From contig NZ_CP085135.1 of assembly GCF_020616515.1 (NCBI RefSeq), forward strand, positions 1 to 64,000: 64,000 bases of DNA, in the 5' to 3' direction. The DNA comes from Mesorhizobium sp. PAMC28654 (GTDB taxonomy: Bacteria; Pseudomonadota; Alphaproteobacteria; Rhizobiales; Rhizobiaceae). Position 1 is the stretch's first letter, and every line of letters begins with the position of its first letter. Both the position numbers and the translations under genes were made by a program. Shown here one piece after another: positions 8,947-16,595 of this stretch. Below the pieces are notes generated by a model, which was not told the origin of the DNA, made no database searches, and worked only from the letters and a program-made list of their open reading frames with translations.

Positions 8947-9755
8947 GCCCCGCCCGCCAGTGCCGCACGCATGGCGACGATGCCGCCGACGACGATCAAT
9001 GCCGGCGAGGCAAGGCCGGCGGCAGCGGCTTCCTCGGCAAGAGTGGCGAGCGTGGCGACGACGATACGTTCCTGCGGTGTCGTGGCGGCCACGATGACGG
9101 CGGCCGGTGTCGAGGGCGCCAGCCCGCCTTCCAGCAGCGAGGCGGTGATAGTGGGCAGATTGGCCATTCCCATGTAGATGACCACCGGCTGGCCGGTGCG
9201 GGCGATCGCGCCCCAGTCGAGGTCGTCATCGGTGCCGGCGGCATGGCCGGTCGCCAGGATCACCGCCTTGTTGATGCCGCGCATGGTGGCGGGAATGCCG
9301 GTGGCGGCAAGCGCGCTGAGGCCTGACGTGAGACCTGGCAGCACGTGGAACGGAATGTTTTCGCGGGCAAGCGCCAATGCTTCTTCGCCACCACGACCGA
9401 AAATATAGGGATCGCCACCCTTCAGCCGGACCACGCGGCGTCCCTCACGGGCCAGCCGGACGAGCAAGGCAGTGATGTCGTCCTGTTTCATCGACGGCTG
9501 GCCGCCGCGCTTGCCGGCATAGAACAGCTCCGCGTTCTCGGCGACCGCGACGATCTCGGGCGAGACCAGCGCGTCATAGACCAGCGCATCGCACTGCCCC
9601 AGGGCGGCCAGCACGTCCAGCGTCAGGCAGCCGGCGTCGCCTGGACCGGCCCCGGCCAACCAGACATGGCCGGGCTGCAACTGGCGCGGCTTGAAGTTCA
9701 GCCGTGCCAATGCCTGTTCGACCGTGGTGTTTCTGTCCTTGGCGCTGCCGCTCAC
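8943..9755 (-). CDS. cobA: Uroporphyrinogen-III C-methyltransferase
   Basis: A 270-residue S-adenosylmethionine-dependent enzyme that methylates uroporphyrinogen III at C2 and C7 to give precorrin-2, the entry point of corrin synthesis. Family motifs are [15 protein letters not shown] near residue 34, [18 protein letters not shown] near 115 and [12 protein letters not shown] near 153. The N-terminal 30 residues are a short extension before the conserved domain. There is no CysG-type dehydrogenase or chelatase domain. ATGA overlaps with cobM upstream and cobB downstream indicate coupled translation. Confidence 0.95.
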   Translation of the reverse strand: MSGSAKDRNTTVEQALARLNFKPRQLQPGHVWLAGAGPGDAGCLTLDVLAALGQCDALVYDALVSPEIVAVAENAELFYAGKRGGQPSMKQDDITALLVRLAREGRRVVRLKGGDPYIFGRGGEEALALARENIPFHVLPGLTSGLSALAATGIPATMRGINKAVILATGHAAGTDDDLDWGAIARTGQPVVIYMGMANLPTITASLLEGGLAPSTPAAVIVAATTPQERIVVATLATLAEEAAAAGLASPALIVVGGIVAMRAALAGGA

Positions 9756-10516
9756 AATCCATCCCGCCCGCGAAAACGCCGCTGGTAGTGGGCGTCATAA
9801 AGTGAACTCTCGCCAAAACCTTCCGCCGCCAGCGACTGGCCGACGAAGATGATCGCCGTGCGCTCCATCGGGTCTTCAGCCAGCTGTGCCTCGATGGTCG
9901 CCAGCGTGCCGGTAAGGACACGCTCGTCCGGCCAGGAGGCGCGGAAGACCACCGCCACCGGGCAGTCGCTGCCATAGTGGGGCGTCAGCTCAGCGACGAC
10001 ACGGTCGATCGCGTGAATGGCAAGATGGATGGCGAGCGTGGCGCCAGTGCGGCCAAAACCGGCCAGCGTTTCGCCGGGCGGCATCTTGGACGCCCGACCG
10101 GAAATGCGGGTCAGCACCAGGCTTTGCGCGACTTCGGGAATGGTCAGTTCGCGGCGTAGCGCTGCCGCCGCAGCGGCGAAGGAGGGAACGCCCGGCGTCA
10201 GCGTGTAGGGAATTCCGTGCTTCTCCAGCCGGCGAATCTGCTCGGCAACCGCGCTCCACACCGACAGGTCGCCGGAGTGCAGACGGGCAACGTCATGGCC
10301 GGCCTTGTAAGCTTCGAGATAGGCGGCTTCGATTTCGTCGAGCGACATCGGCGCCGTGTCGATCAGCTTTGCCCCTGGAGCGCAGTGCTGCAAAAGCTCT
10401 GGCGCGACGATCGAGCCTGCATGGAGACAGACCGGGCAGCTTGCCAGAAGCCTGGCGCCGCGCAGGGTGATGAGGTCGGCGGCACCCGGACCGGCACCGA
10501 TGAAATGGACAGTCAT
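9752..10516 (-). CDS. cobM: Precorrin-4 C11-methyltransferase
   Basis: A 254-residue tetrapyrrole methyltransferase acting at C11 of precorrin-4 in the aerobic B12 pathway. Motifs are [16 protein letters not shown] at the N-terminus, the [10 protein letters not shown] substrate and SAM loop near residue 79, and [12 protein letters not shown] near 107. The length is typical. It overlaps both neighbours, cobE and cobA, by four bases in the same block. Confidence 0.95.
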   Translation of the reverse strand: MTVHFIGAGPGAADLITLRGARLLASCPVCLHAGSIVAPELLQHCAPGAKLIDTAPMSLDEIEAAYLEAYKAGHDVARLHSGDLSVWSAVAEQIRRLEKHGIPYTLTPGVPSFAAAAAALRRELTIPEVAQSLVLTRISGRASKMPPGETLAGFGRTGATLAIHLAIHAIDRVVAELTPHYGSDCPVAVVFRASWPDERVLTGTLATIEAQLAEDPMERTAIIFVGQSLAAEGFGESSLYDAHYQRRFRGRDGL

Positions 10517-10899
10517 GCCTCGTCTCCACTGATGGCGAGGGCGCAGGTGACGGGGCCGACGACGGTGCGCGGCCCGAGCAGTTTTGCGCCCTTGCCGGCG
10601 GCGGCGAGGGCGGCGGCTTCCGAAACCGATGGCGTGCCAGCAAGCGCCTGCGACAGGTCGGATTTGCTGAGCGTGTCCGGCGAGGCGGCCTGAAGCGTGG
10701 CGTCATCGATGATGATGACTGGGACGCTCAGGGCGCGGCCGGCGGCGGGGATTGCTTCCTCATCCTGCTTGAGCGTGGCGGTGGCCAAGGCTGAAAGCGC
10801 CGACATGGCCAGCCCATGCGCCTCGACGGCGGTTTCGATCGCGGCGAGCACGTCCTCCACGCTCACGCCCTTGCGGCTGCCTATGCCCGCGATGATCAT
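10513..10899 (-). CDS. cobE: Cobalamin biosynthesis protein CobE (CbiG C-terminal-like)
   Basis: A small protein of 128 residues related to the C-terminal domain of CbiG. In aerobic pathways CobE is present but its exact step is not well settled. Recognisable features are [12 protein letters not shown] at the start and a C-terminal [15 protein letters not shown] segment. I choose ATG 10899 because it forms an ATGA overlap with the cobL stop, matching the other junctions; an in-frame ATG at 10917 would add six residues. Confidence 0.88.
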   Translation of the reverse strand: MIIAGIGSRKGVSVEDVLAAIETAVEAHGLAMSALSALATATLKQDEEAIPAAGRALSVPVIIIDDATLQAASPDTLSKSDLSQALAGTPSVSEAAALAAAGKGAKLLGPRTVVGPVTCALAISGDEA

Positions 10900-12125
10900 G
10901 GCTTTACCCAAACCCATTGTGTGACCGGCATGGCCGGCCGCCAGGCCTGCATCGAGCCGACCGGTGAAGCGCGGGATATGGCGATCCGGGTAAGGTCGCC
11001 ACCGATCGCTGCGTGGCGGGCCAGTAGCATCGCTTCCATCTCAAGCGTCACCGCATTGGCGACGAGGCGGCCGCCGGCGGACAGGGCGTCAATAGCAGCG
11101 TCGAGCACGCCTTCGTCGCTGCCGCCGCCGCCGATGAAGATCGCGTCGGGCGTCTCCAACGCGGCAAGGGCTTGTGGCGCCGAGCCCTCCACAATGGTGA
11201 GGCCGGGTACCCCGCAGTGAGCAGCGTTGCGGTGGATGCGAGCGGCGCGGGTCGGGTCGGCCTCGATGGCGATGGCGCGCATCGATGGGTGAGCCAGCAT
11301 CCATTCGATGCCGATTGATCCTGATCCCGCGCCGATGTCCCAGAGCAATTCGCCGCGCCTGGGTGCAAGCGCCGACAGCGTGACGGCGCGGACTTCGCGC
11401 TTGGTGATCTGGCCGTCATGCTCGAACAGATGATCGGCAAGGCCGACCGTCAGCGGCAGGATTCGCGCCTGCGGATTTGATTCAAGCTCGATCGCCAGCA
11501 CATTGAGCGGATTGATGTTTTCGAGATCGAAAGTATCGGCGCGGGCTGAGCGTTGGTTCTCGTTTGGACCGCCCAATGCTTCCAGCACTGTCAGCCGCGA
11601 GGCGCCGAAATCGAGTTCAGTGAGCAGGCGCGCGATTGCCGCCGGCGCACCGCCATCCGAGGTCAGCGCCAATATGCGCGCGTTCGGCTGCAGCAGGGGT
11701 CGGATCAGGTCGAGCGGTCGGCCGTGCAGCGACACGGTCTCGATGTCCTGCAGCGCCCAGCCAAGGCGGGCAGCCGCCAACGAAACGGCTGACGGTGCGG
11801 GGATGACGTGCATGTCCCGCGCCTTGACCTTGCGGGTGAGGGTGACGCCGACGCCGTGGAAGAACGGATCGCCGGACGCGAGAACGCAGACGCGCCTGCC
11901 GGCAAGCGCCAGCACGTCGCGCATTTCAGGGTCGAAAGGCGTTGCCCATGGGCGCGCTTCGCCCTTGGCGAAGGAGGCGACAAGGGCGAGGTGACGCTTG
12001 CCGCCGAAGATGACTTCAGCCCCGGCAATCAGCCGCTTGGCCTCGTCACCGAGACCCGCTAAACCGTCCTCGCCGATGCCGACGATGGTGAGCCATTGCG
12101 GCTTTGAGTGCTTGATTTTTGACAT
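10896..12125 (-). CDS. cobL: Precorrin-6Y C5,15-methyltransferase (decarboxylating)
   Basis: A 409-residue two-domain enzyme. The N-terminal half is a tetrapyrrole methylase (VGIGEDGLAGL near residue 15, LASGDPFFHGVG near 100). The C-terminal half is a CbiT-like methyltransferase with the SAM motif LLWDIGAGSGSIGIEW near residue 258. Together they methylate C5 and C15 and decarboxylate the C12 acetate side chain of precorrin-6B. The start lies 103 bases from the divergent cobK, and that gap is largely filled by a palindromic repeat, so the promoter position is unclear. Confidence 0.95.
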   Translation of the reverse strand: MSKIKHSKPQWLTIVGIGEDGLAGLGDEAKRLIAGAEVIFGGKRHLALVASFAKGEARPWATPFDPEMRDVLALAGRRVCVLASGDPFFHGVGVTLTRKVKARDMHVIPAPSAVSLAAARLGWALQDIETVSLHGRPLDLIRPLLQPNARILALTSDGGAPAAIARLLTELDFGASRLTVLEALGGPNENQRSARADTFDLENINPLNVLAIELESNPQARILPLTVGLADHLFEHDGQITKREVRAVTLSALAPRRGELLWDIGAGSGSIGIEWMLAHPSMRAIAIEADPTRAARIHRNAAHCGVPGLTIVEGSAPQALAALETPDAIFIGGGGSDEGVLDAAIDALSAGGRLVANAVTLEMEAMLLARHAAIGGDLTRIAISRASPVGSMQAWRPAMPVTQWVWVKP

Positions 12126-12130
12126 GTTGC

Positions 12131-12187
12131 GCCGCCCCTCATCCGCCTGCCGGCACCTTCTCCCCGTATAGTGACGGAGAGAAGGGG
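12131..12187. repeat. Palindromic repeat, diverged copy (family D)
   Basis: This copy carries CCCTCATCCGCCTGCCGGCA followed by CCTTCTCCCCGT, then a partly degraded second arm ACGGAGAGAAGGGG. The same sequence, with both arms intact and in the opposite orientation, occurs at 62892-62950. It occupies most of the divergent cobL-cobK intergenic space. Confidence 0.75.
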
Positions 12188-12228
12188 ACTGGCTGCAACG
12201 CAGGCGGCCGTACTAGACGCGACCCATC

Positions 12229-13002
12229 ATGGTGCCAATGAAGAAGATTCTGATCCTTGGCGGAACCACCGAAGCCCGGCAACTGGCTGGAAAACTGGCT
12301 GATCGCGCCGATTGCTCGGTCACTCTGTCGATGGCTGGCCGCACCGAAAGCCCGGTCGCGCAAGGCGTGCCTGTGCGAACCGGAGGATTTGGCGGCGCCG
12401 ATGGACTGGCTGCCTATCTCCGGGCAACGCGCACCGATCTCTTGATTGACGCGACACATCCGTATGCAGCGCGAATCTCCGCCAATGCGGCGCGAGCCGC
12501 GCGAGAGACCGGCATGCCGATCCTTGCGCTGCGGCGTCCCGGCTGGAAGGCTGTCGATGGCGATCGCTGGGTGCTGGTCGACAATGTGGCCGATGCCGTT
12601 AGGGCGCTGGGTATTGCGCCGCGCCGTGTCTTCCTGGCGCTCGGCCGGCAAGAGGTCGCGGCCTTCGAGGCCGCTCCTCAGCACCACTACCTCATCCGCA
12701 GCGTCGATCCGGTCGAACCGAAGCTTACCTTGCCCAATGCCGAATATCTCCTGGCACGCGGGCCATTCAGGGAGGCCGACGAAGACGCGCTGCTCAGGGA
12801 TCATCATATCGACGCCGTCGTGTCCAAGAATAGCGGCGGCGAGGCTACTTACGGCAAGATCGCGGCGGCGCGGGCGCTGGGGATAGAGGTGGTCGTGGTC
12901 AGCAGGCCGGCTCTGCCGGACGTTCCGTCGGCTGAAACCGTCGAAGCCCTGGCCGCGATGGTGGATCATTTTGTCCGCCCGGTCGACGAACGCGGCGTGT
13001 AG
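12229..13002 (+). CDS. cobK: Precorrin-6A reductase
   Basis: A 257-residue NADPH-dependent reductase converting precorrin-6A to the 6B form. The N-terminus MKKILILGGTTEARQLA is the family's nucleotide-binding start, so ATG 12238 is a possible alternative to 12229. Later blocks are DATHPYAARISANA near residue 76, FLALGRQEVAAFE near 133 and SKNSGGEATYGKI near 200. It is the only plus-strand gene in cluster I. Its 3' end overlaps cobJ tail-to-tail by 37 bases. Confidence 0.95.
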   Translation: MVPMKKILILGGTTEARQLAGKLADRADCSVTLSMAGRTESPVAQGVPVRTGGFGGADGLAAYLRATRTDLLIDATHPYAARISANAARAARETGMPILALRRPGWKAVDGDRWVLVDNVADAVRALGIAPRRVFLALGRQEVAAFEAAPQHHYLIRSVDPVEPKLTLPNAEYLLARGPFREADEDALLRDHHIDAVVSKNSGGEATYGKIAAARALGIEVVVVSRPALPDVPSAETVEALAAMVDHFVRPVDERGV

Positions 13003-13730
13003 ACTAGCGCCGGCTTGTCGCCGCGCCTGATGATCCTGGTTTCCGGCGAGCCGATGATGATGCACGTCGACATGTCGGCCTTGGCGGCATCCGCGTGGGC
13101 GAGCAGGCACACTTCGATACGCTCGTCAGGCCTGCCTGCGGCGCGGCCGAATATCACCGGCGTCGTTCCCGGCAGGATCGCGGTGAGGCATTCGAGGGCG
13201 CGGCCAAGCTGCCAGGGGCGCGCCTTGCTGATCGGATTGTAGAGCGCGATGACGAAGCCGGCGCCGGCCGCGGCCAGCAACCGCAGTTCGATCAGGTTCC
13301 ACGGCTTCAGATTGTCGGACAGCGAGATGGCGCAGAAATCATGGCCGAGCGGGGCGCCGATGCGGGCCGCGACAGCGAGCATGGCCGTGATGCCCGGCAC
13401 CATGGCAACATCGACGGCACGCCATTCTGCGGGGCCGGCCTCGATCGCCTCGCACACGGCAGCGGCCATGGCGAACACACCGGGATCGCCGCCGGAGACG
13501 ACTGCGACATCATGGCCCTCGGCGGCCTTGGTCAATGCATCCTTGGAGCGGGCCAGTTCTTCGCGGTTGTCGGAGGCGACTCGGGTCTGATCAGGACGCA
13601 GTTCCAGCCGGTCGAGATAAGGCTTGTAGCCATAGAAGAACTTAGCCTCAGTGACGGCGCGGCTTGCTTCCGGCGTGACCTGGTCGATGTTGCCTGGCCC
13701 AAGGCCGATGACGGTGAGACGGCCGCTCAT
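12966..13730 (-). CDS. cobJ: Precorrin-3B C17-methyltransferase
   Basis: A 254-residue enzyme that methylates C17 and drives ring contraction of precorrin-3B. Motifs are VIGLGPGNIDQVTPEA at the N-terminus, YGYKPYLDRL near residue 35, VVSGGDPGVFAMA near 77 and LYNPISKARPWQ near 165. It overlaps cobI by four bases upstream and the opposite-strand cobK at its 3' end, and is the last gene of the riboswitch-led block. Confidence 0.95.
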   Translation of the reverse strand: MSGRLTVIGLGPGNIDQVTPEASRAVTEAKFFYGYKPYLDRLELRPDQTRVASDNREELARSKDALTKAAEGHDVAVVSGGDPGVFAMAAAVCEAIEAGPAEWRAVDVAMVPGITAMLAVAARIGAPLGHDFCAISLSDNLKPWNLIELRLLAAAGAGFVIALYNPISKARPWQLGRALECLTAILPGTTPVIFGRAAGRPDERIEVCLLAHADAAKADMSTCIIIGSPETRIIRRGDKPALVYTPRSSTGRTK

Positions 13731-14488
13731 GCGCCTGCCTCCGGCGAGGTCTCGGGCCTGCCGGACCAGCCGGCGACCAGAACGATGGCGAAATAGGGCG
13801 CCTTGTCGTCCTGCTTGTCGGCAAGCTTCATGGAGACGCTGCCGGCCATGGTGCCGCGCTCGACATAGACGGCGCGGGCCAGCTTGCCAGTGGCTTCCAG
13901 TGCCCGCCTGATCTTGGGCAGGTTGCGGCCGACCTTCATGATGACGGCCGCATCAGTATCGGCGAGTCGGCGGGTCAGTTCGAATTCGCTCATCGTGCCC
14001 GGCAGTACAGTCAGCACGTCGTCGCCCTGGACGATCGGCAGGCCGTTGACGGACCAGCAGCCGGACATGGCGGTGATGCCGGGAATGACTTCGGTTGGAA
14101 AGCGGTGCGCCAGCCGCACATGCAGATGCATGTAGGAGCCATAGAACAGCGGATCGCCTTCCGACAGGACGGCAACCATGCGGCCGGCTTCAAGGTGCTC
14201 GGCGACCTTTCGCGCGGATTCCTCGTAGAAATCCGTGATTTGCGACCGGTAGTCCTCGTGATCCTTGTCGATTTCCGTGGTGACGGGATAGAGCAGCGGC
14301 AGCTCCGTCATCCCCGGGCGGAACTGCGCCTCGACGATGGCGCGCGCGTTGCTGTTGTTGCCGCGCTTGGCGAAATAGGCGACGATATCGGCTTCGGCCA
14401 GGGCACGAGCGGCCTTCAGCGTCAGCAGTTCGGGATCGCCCGGACCGGTGCCGACACCGACGAGACGGCCTTTTGCAATGGCGTTCAC
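13727..14488 (-). CDS. cobI: Precorrin-2 C20-methyltransferase
   Basis: A 253-residue SAM-dependent methylase making precorrin-3A. The conserved N-terminus is GRLVGVGTGPGDPELLTLKA, and VLSEGDPLFYGSYMHL is near residue 98. I choose GTG 14488 because it overlaps the cobH stop as GTGA, like the other junctions, and places the conserved domain at the start. The longer open frame upstream would only read antiparallel cobH sequence. Confidence 0.94.
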   Translation of the reverse strand: MNAIAKGRLVGVGTGPGDPELLTLKAARALAEADIVAYFAKRGNNSNARAIVEAQFRPGMTELPLLYPVTTEIDKDHEDYRSQITDFYEESARKVAEHLEAGRMVAVLSEGDPLFYGSYMHLHVRLAHRFPTEVIPGITAMSGCWSVNGLPIVQGDDVLTVLPGTMSEFELTRRLADTDAAVIMKVGRNLPKIRRALEATGKLARAVYVERGTMAGSVSMKLADKQDDKAPYFAIVLVAGWSGRPETSPEAGA

Positions 14489-15123
14489 AGGCCCGACCTC
14501 GCCAGCGCGTTGAGCGCCGCGGCTGTCATGGCGCTGCCACCCAGCCTGCCGCGCACGATGGCGTAGGGCACGCCATAGGAATTCTCGGCCAGCGCATCCT
14601 TCGATTCGGCCGCACCGACGAAGCCCACGGGCATGCCGATGATGGCCGCCGGCTTCGGCGCCCCGTCGCGCAATTTCTCCAGCAGATAGAACAGCGCGGT
14701 CGGCGCATTGCCGATGGCGACGACCGCCCCGGCCATGCGCTCGCCCCACAGGTCGATGGCCGCGGCCGAGCGGGTGTTGCCGATCTCCCTGGCGATCTCA
14801 TGCGTTCTGACATCGCGCAGCGTGCAGATGACCTCGTTGCCGGCCGGCAGACGGGCGCGGGTGACACCGTGAGAGACCATTTCCGCGTCGCAGAAGATCG
14901 GCGCGCCGGCACTCAGCGCCGAGCGCGCGGTGGAAACGAAGTCCTTCGAGAAGACAAAGTGGGTGGTGGCTTCGACCTGCCCGCAGGCATGGATCATGCG
15001 GATGGCGACATCGGCCTCGGCTTCGGAAAAGCGCGACAGGTCGGCCTCGGCGCGAATGATGGCGAAGGAGCGCTCGTAGATGGCCGTGCCGTCATGGATG
15101 TAGTCGTAGGCGGGCATGCTCAT
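14485..15123 (-). CDS. cobH: Precorrin-8X methylmutase
   Basis: A 212-residue enzyme that moves the C11 methyl to C12, giving hydrogenobyrinate. The MIHACGQVEATTHFVFS segment near residue 48 contains the catalytic histidine region, and GMPVGFVGAAESKDAL is near residue 164. It lies in an overlapping chain with cobG upstream (ATGA) and cobI downstream (GTGA). Confidence 0.95.
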   Translation of the reverse strand: MSMPAYDYIHDGTAIYERSFAIIRAEADLSRFSEAEADVAIRMIHACGQVEATTHFVFSKDFVSTARSALSAGAPIFCDAEMVSHGVTRARLPAGNEVICTLRDVRTHEIAREIGNTRSAAAIDLWGERMAGAVVAIGNAPTALFYLLEKLRDGAPKPAAIIGMPVGFVGAAESKDALAENSYGVPYAIVRGRLGGSAMTAAALNALARSGL

Positions 15124-16595
15124 TCCTGTCGGTAAGCCTCGGCGACGCCTACCGCGCCAAGCCGTGTCAGGCAGGCAGCGGCGGTTTCGCCGGGATGTCG
15201 TGCGCTGCGGATCGCTGCCGCGACGCGGCCGATGCCGCGCGCGGCGTCATAGCGCGGCCTATAGCCGGCAGGAAGGGCCTTTGCCGTCGCGTTCACGACA
15301 AGTCCGGCTCCGTTTTCGCCGCCGACGATGGTTAGTGTCGCCGGGCCGGGGTGAGCGCAGCCCTTGGCACAGCCGGAAATGTGCAGTGTGAAGGAGGAAT
15401 CGAGGATATCGCGGTTCTCCAAGGCGATCGTCTCGGCGATCTCTCGGGTGGCGATCTGGCCGGAGGCACAGGCCGGCGCGCCGGGGCAGGCGGCGATCAT
15501 CGTGCGTGGGTCGGTGGGGTTGATAACGAAGCCGAGAGTGGCGGCTGTTTGTTGAAGTGCGGCGCATGCGGCTGCTGGTTGGCCAAGGAAAAGCAGAGCG
15601 CGACCCGGGGCGAGGCGGATTTCGGTCGCACCGAGGGTGAGGGCGCTCTGGACCAGATCAATGATTTTGCCAGCCTGCATACTGCCGTAGGGCAGGCCGA
15701 TGCCGAGGGCGATGGCGTGGCTTACGTTGAAGAAGCCAATTGGCCGGCGAGAGTGCTCTACGGCGCCACCCTCTGTCCTGCCGGACATCTCCCCCTCCAG
15801 GGGGGGGATTGCGCTGGGAGGGCTGCGTTCACCAGTTATCAATGCTGTAAGAGGAGAGCCTGCGGTGAAGCTGCCAATCTCCCCACTTGAGGGGGAGATG
15901 TCCGGCAGGACAGAGGGGGGCGCCAAAGAATGCCAGCCTGCTAGCGAACTTAGCTGCCTCTCCGACAAATCCCTTGCATGGGCTTCGCGACCTTTTTCGG
16001 CAATCATTCTGAGAGCAGCAACGGTGATGTCGCGGGCCGCACTTTCATCAGCAAGGACGAGCGGCTTCGCATTATGCCCATCACCCGCGACAGACACTTG
16101 CCACCACTGGCTTCCCGCATCGGTGCGCGTTGCAGCAAGCCGCACATCGGCAGTCACCGCATCCAGCGTCAGTTGCCCGCCGCCGTCGACAACGACCGAA
16201 ACCTTTGGGCCGAGCCGTAGCGTGAGCCCAGCTTCTTCAACCGCCGCCCTGATCTGTTCAGCCAGCGGGCGCGGATCCAAGATTTCCCGGGGATCGAGGC
16301 CTGCCAGTGCCCCGGTCTCGATGGGCACGCCGGTGCGCACTGTGATGCCCAGGGCATCAACCTCCGCCGCCAGCAACGGCGCGCTTTTAGACGCCAGGCC
16401 GCGTATCTGCAGGCTGCCGCGCGCGGTCACCTCCATGATGCCGTTGCCATGTTGCAAGGCGGATTCAGCGAGTCCGATCAACTGTTTCGGCGACAATCCT
16501 CCAGCAACAGGGTTGAGCCGCACCAAAAGGCCGTCGCCGGTCCGCATGGGCGCGGACAGGGCCGGGCAGGCGCCCCGTCGGGAGAAGGCGTTCAT
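15120..16595 (-). CDS. cobG: Precorrin-3B synthase with palindrome-encoded insert
   Basis: The oxygen-dependent enzyme that hydroxylates precorrin-3A at C20 and forms the gamma-lactone. It is related to sulfite and nitrite reductases and carries Fe-S ligands in a C-x5-C plus C-x3-C pattern (CPGAPAC near residue 372 and CAKGC near 407). It has 491 residues, longer than usual. Residues about 224-278 do not look like CobG: they are the in-frame translation of a 163-bp palindromic repeat (APPSVLPDISP to EGEMSGRTEGG). The insert falls between the two ferredoxin-fold halves. The frame is otherwise intact and overlaps cobN and cobH by four bases each. Confidence 0.93.
   Translation of the reverse strand: MNAFSRRGACPALSAPMRTGDGLLVRLNPVAGGLSPKQLIGLAESALQHGNGIMEVTARGSLQIRGLASKSAPLLAAEVDALGITVRTGVPIETGALAGLDPREILDPRPLAEQIRAAVEEAGLTLRLGPKVSVVVDGGGQLTLDAVTADVRLAATRTDAGSQWWQVSVAGDGHNAKPLVLADESAARDITVAALRMIAEKGREAHARDLSERQLSSLAGWHSLAPPSVLPDISPSSGEIGSFTAGSPLTALITGERSPPSAIPPLEGEMSGRTEGGAVEHSRRPIGFFNVSHAIALGIGLPYGSMQAGKIIDLVQSALTLGATEIRLAPGRALLFLGQPAAACAALQQTAATLGFVINPTDPRTMIAACPGAPACASGQIATREIAETIALENRDILDSSFTLHISGCAKGCAHPGPATLTIVGGENGAGLVVNATAKALPAGYRPRYDAARGIGRVAAAIRSARHPGETAAACLTRLGAVGVAEAYRQE
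15762..15924. repeat. In-gene palindromic element A (in cobG)
   Basis: A 163-bp palindromic element with 36-nt terminal arms. The left arm starts GGCGCCACCCTCTGTCCTGC, and the right arm is its reverse complement with one mismatch (ending GACAGAGGGGGGCGCC). The centre differs between copies. The same arms occur in cobN at 18559-18800. It lies wholly inside cobG and is read without a stop on the cobG strand. Confidence 0.92.

Noticed and set aside
12139..13110. A long minus-strand frame over cobK
   Set aside because: It starts in a palindromic repeat and mirrors cobK, which has complete family motifs.
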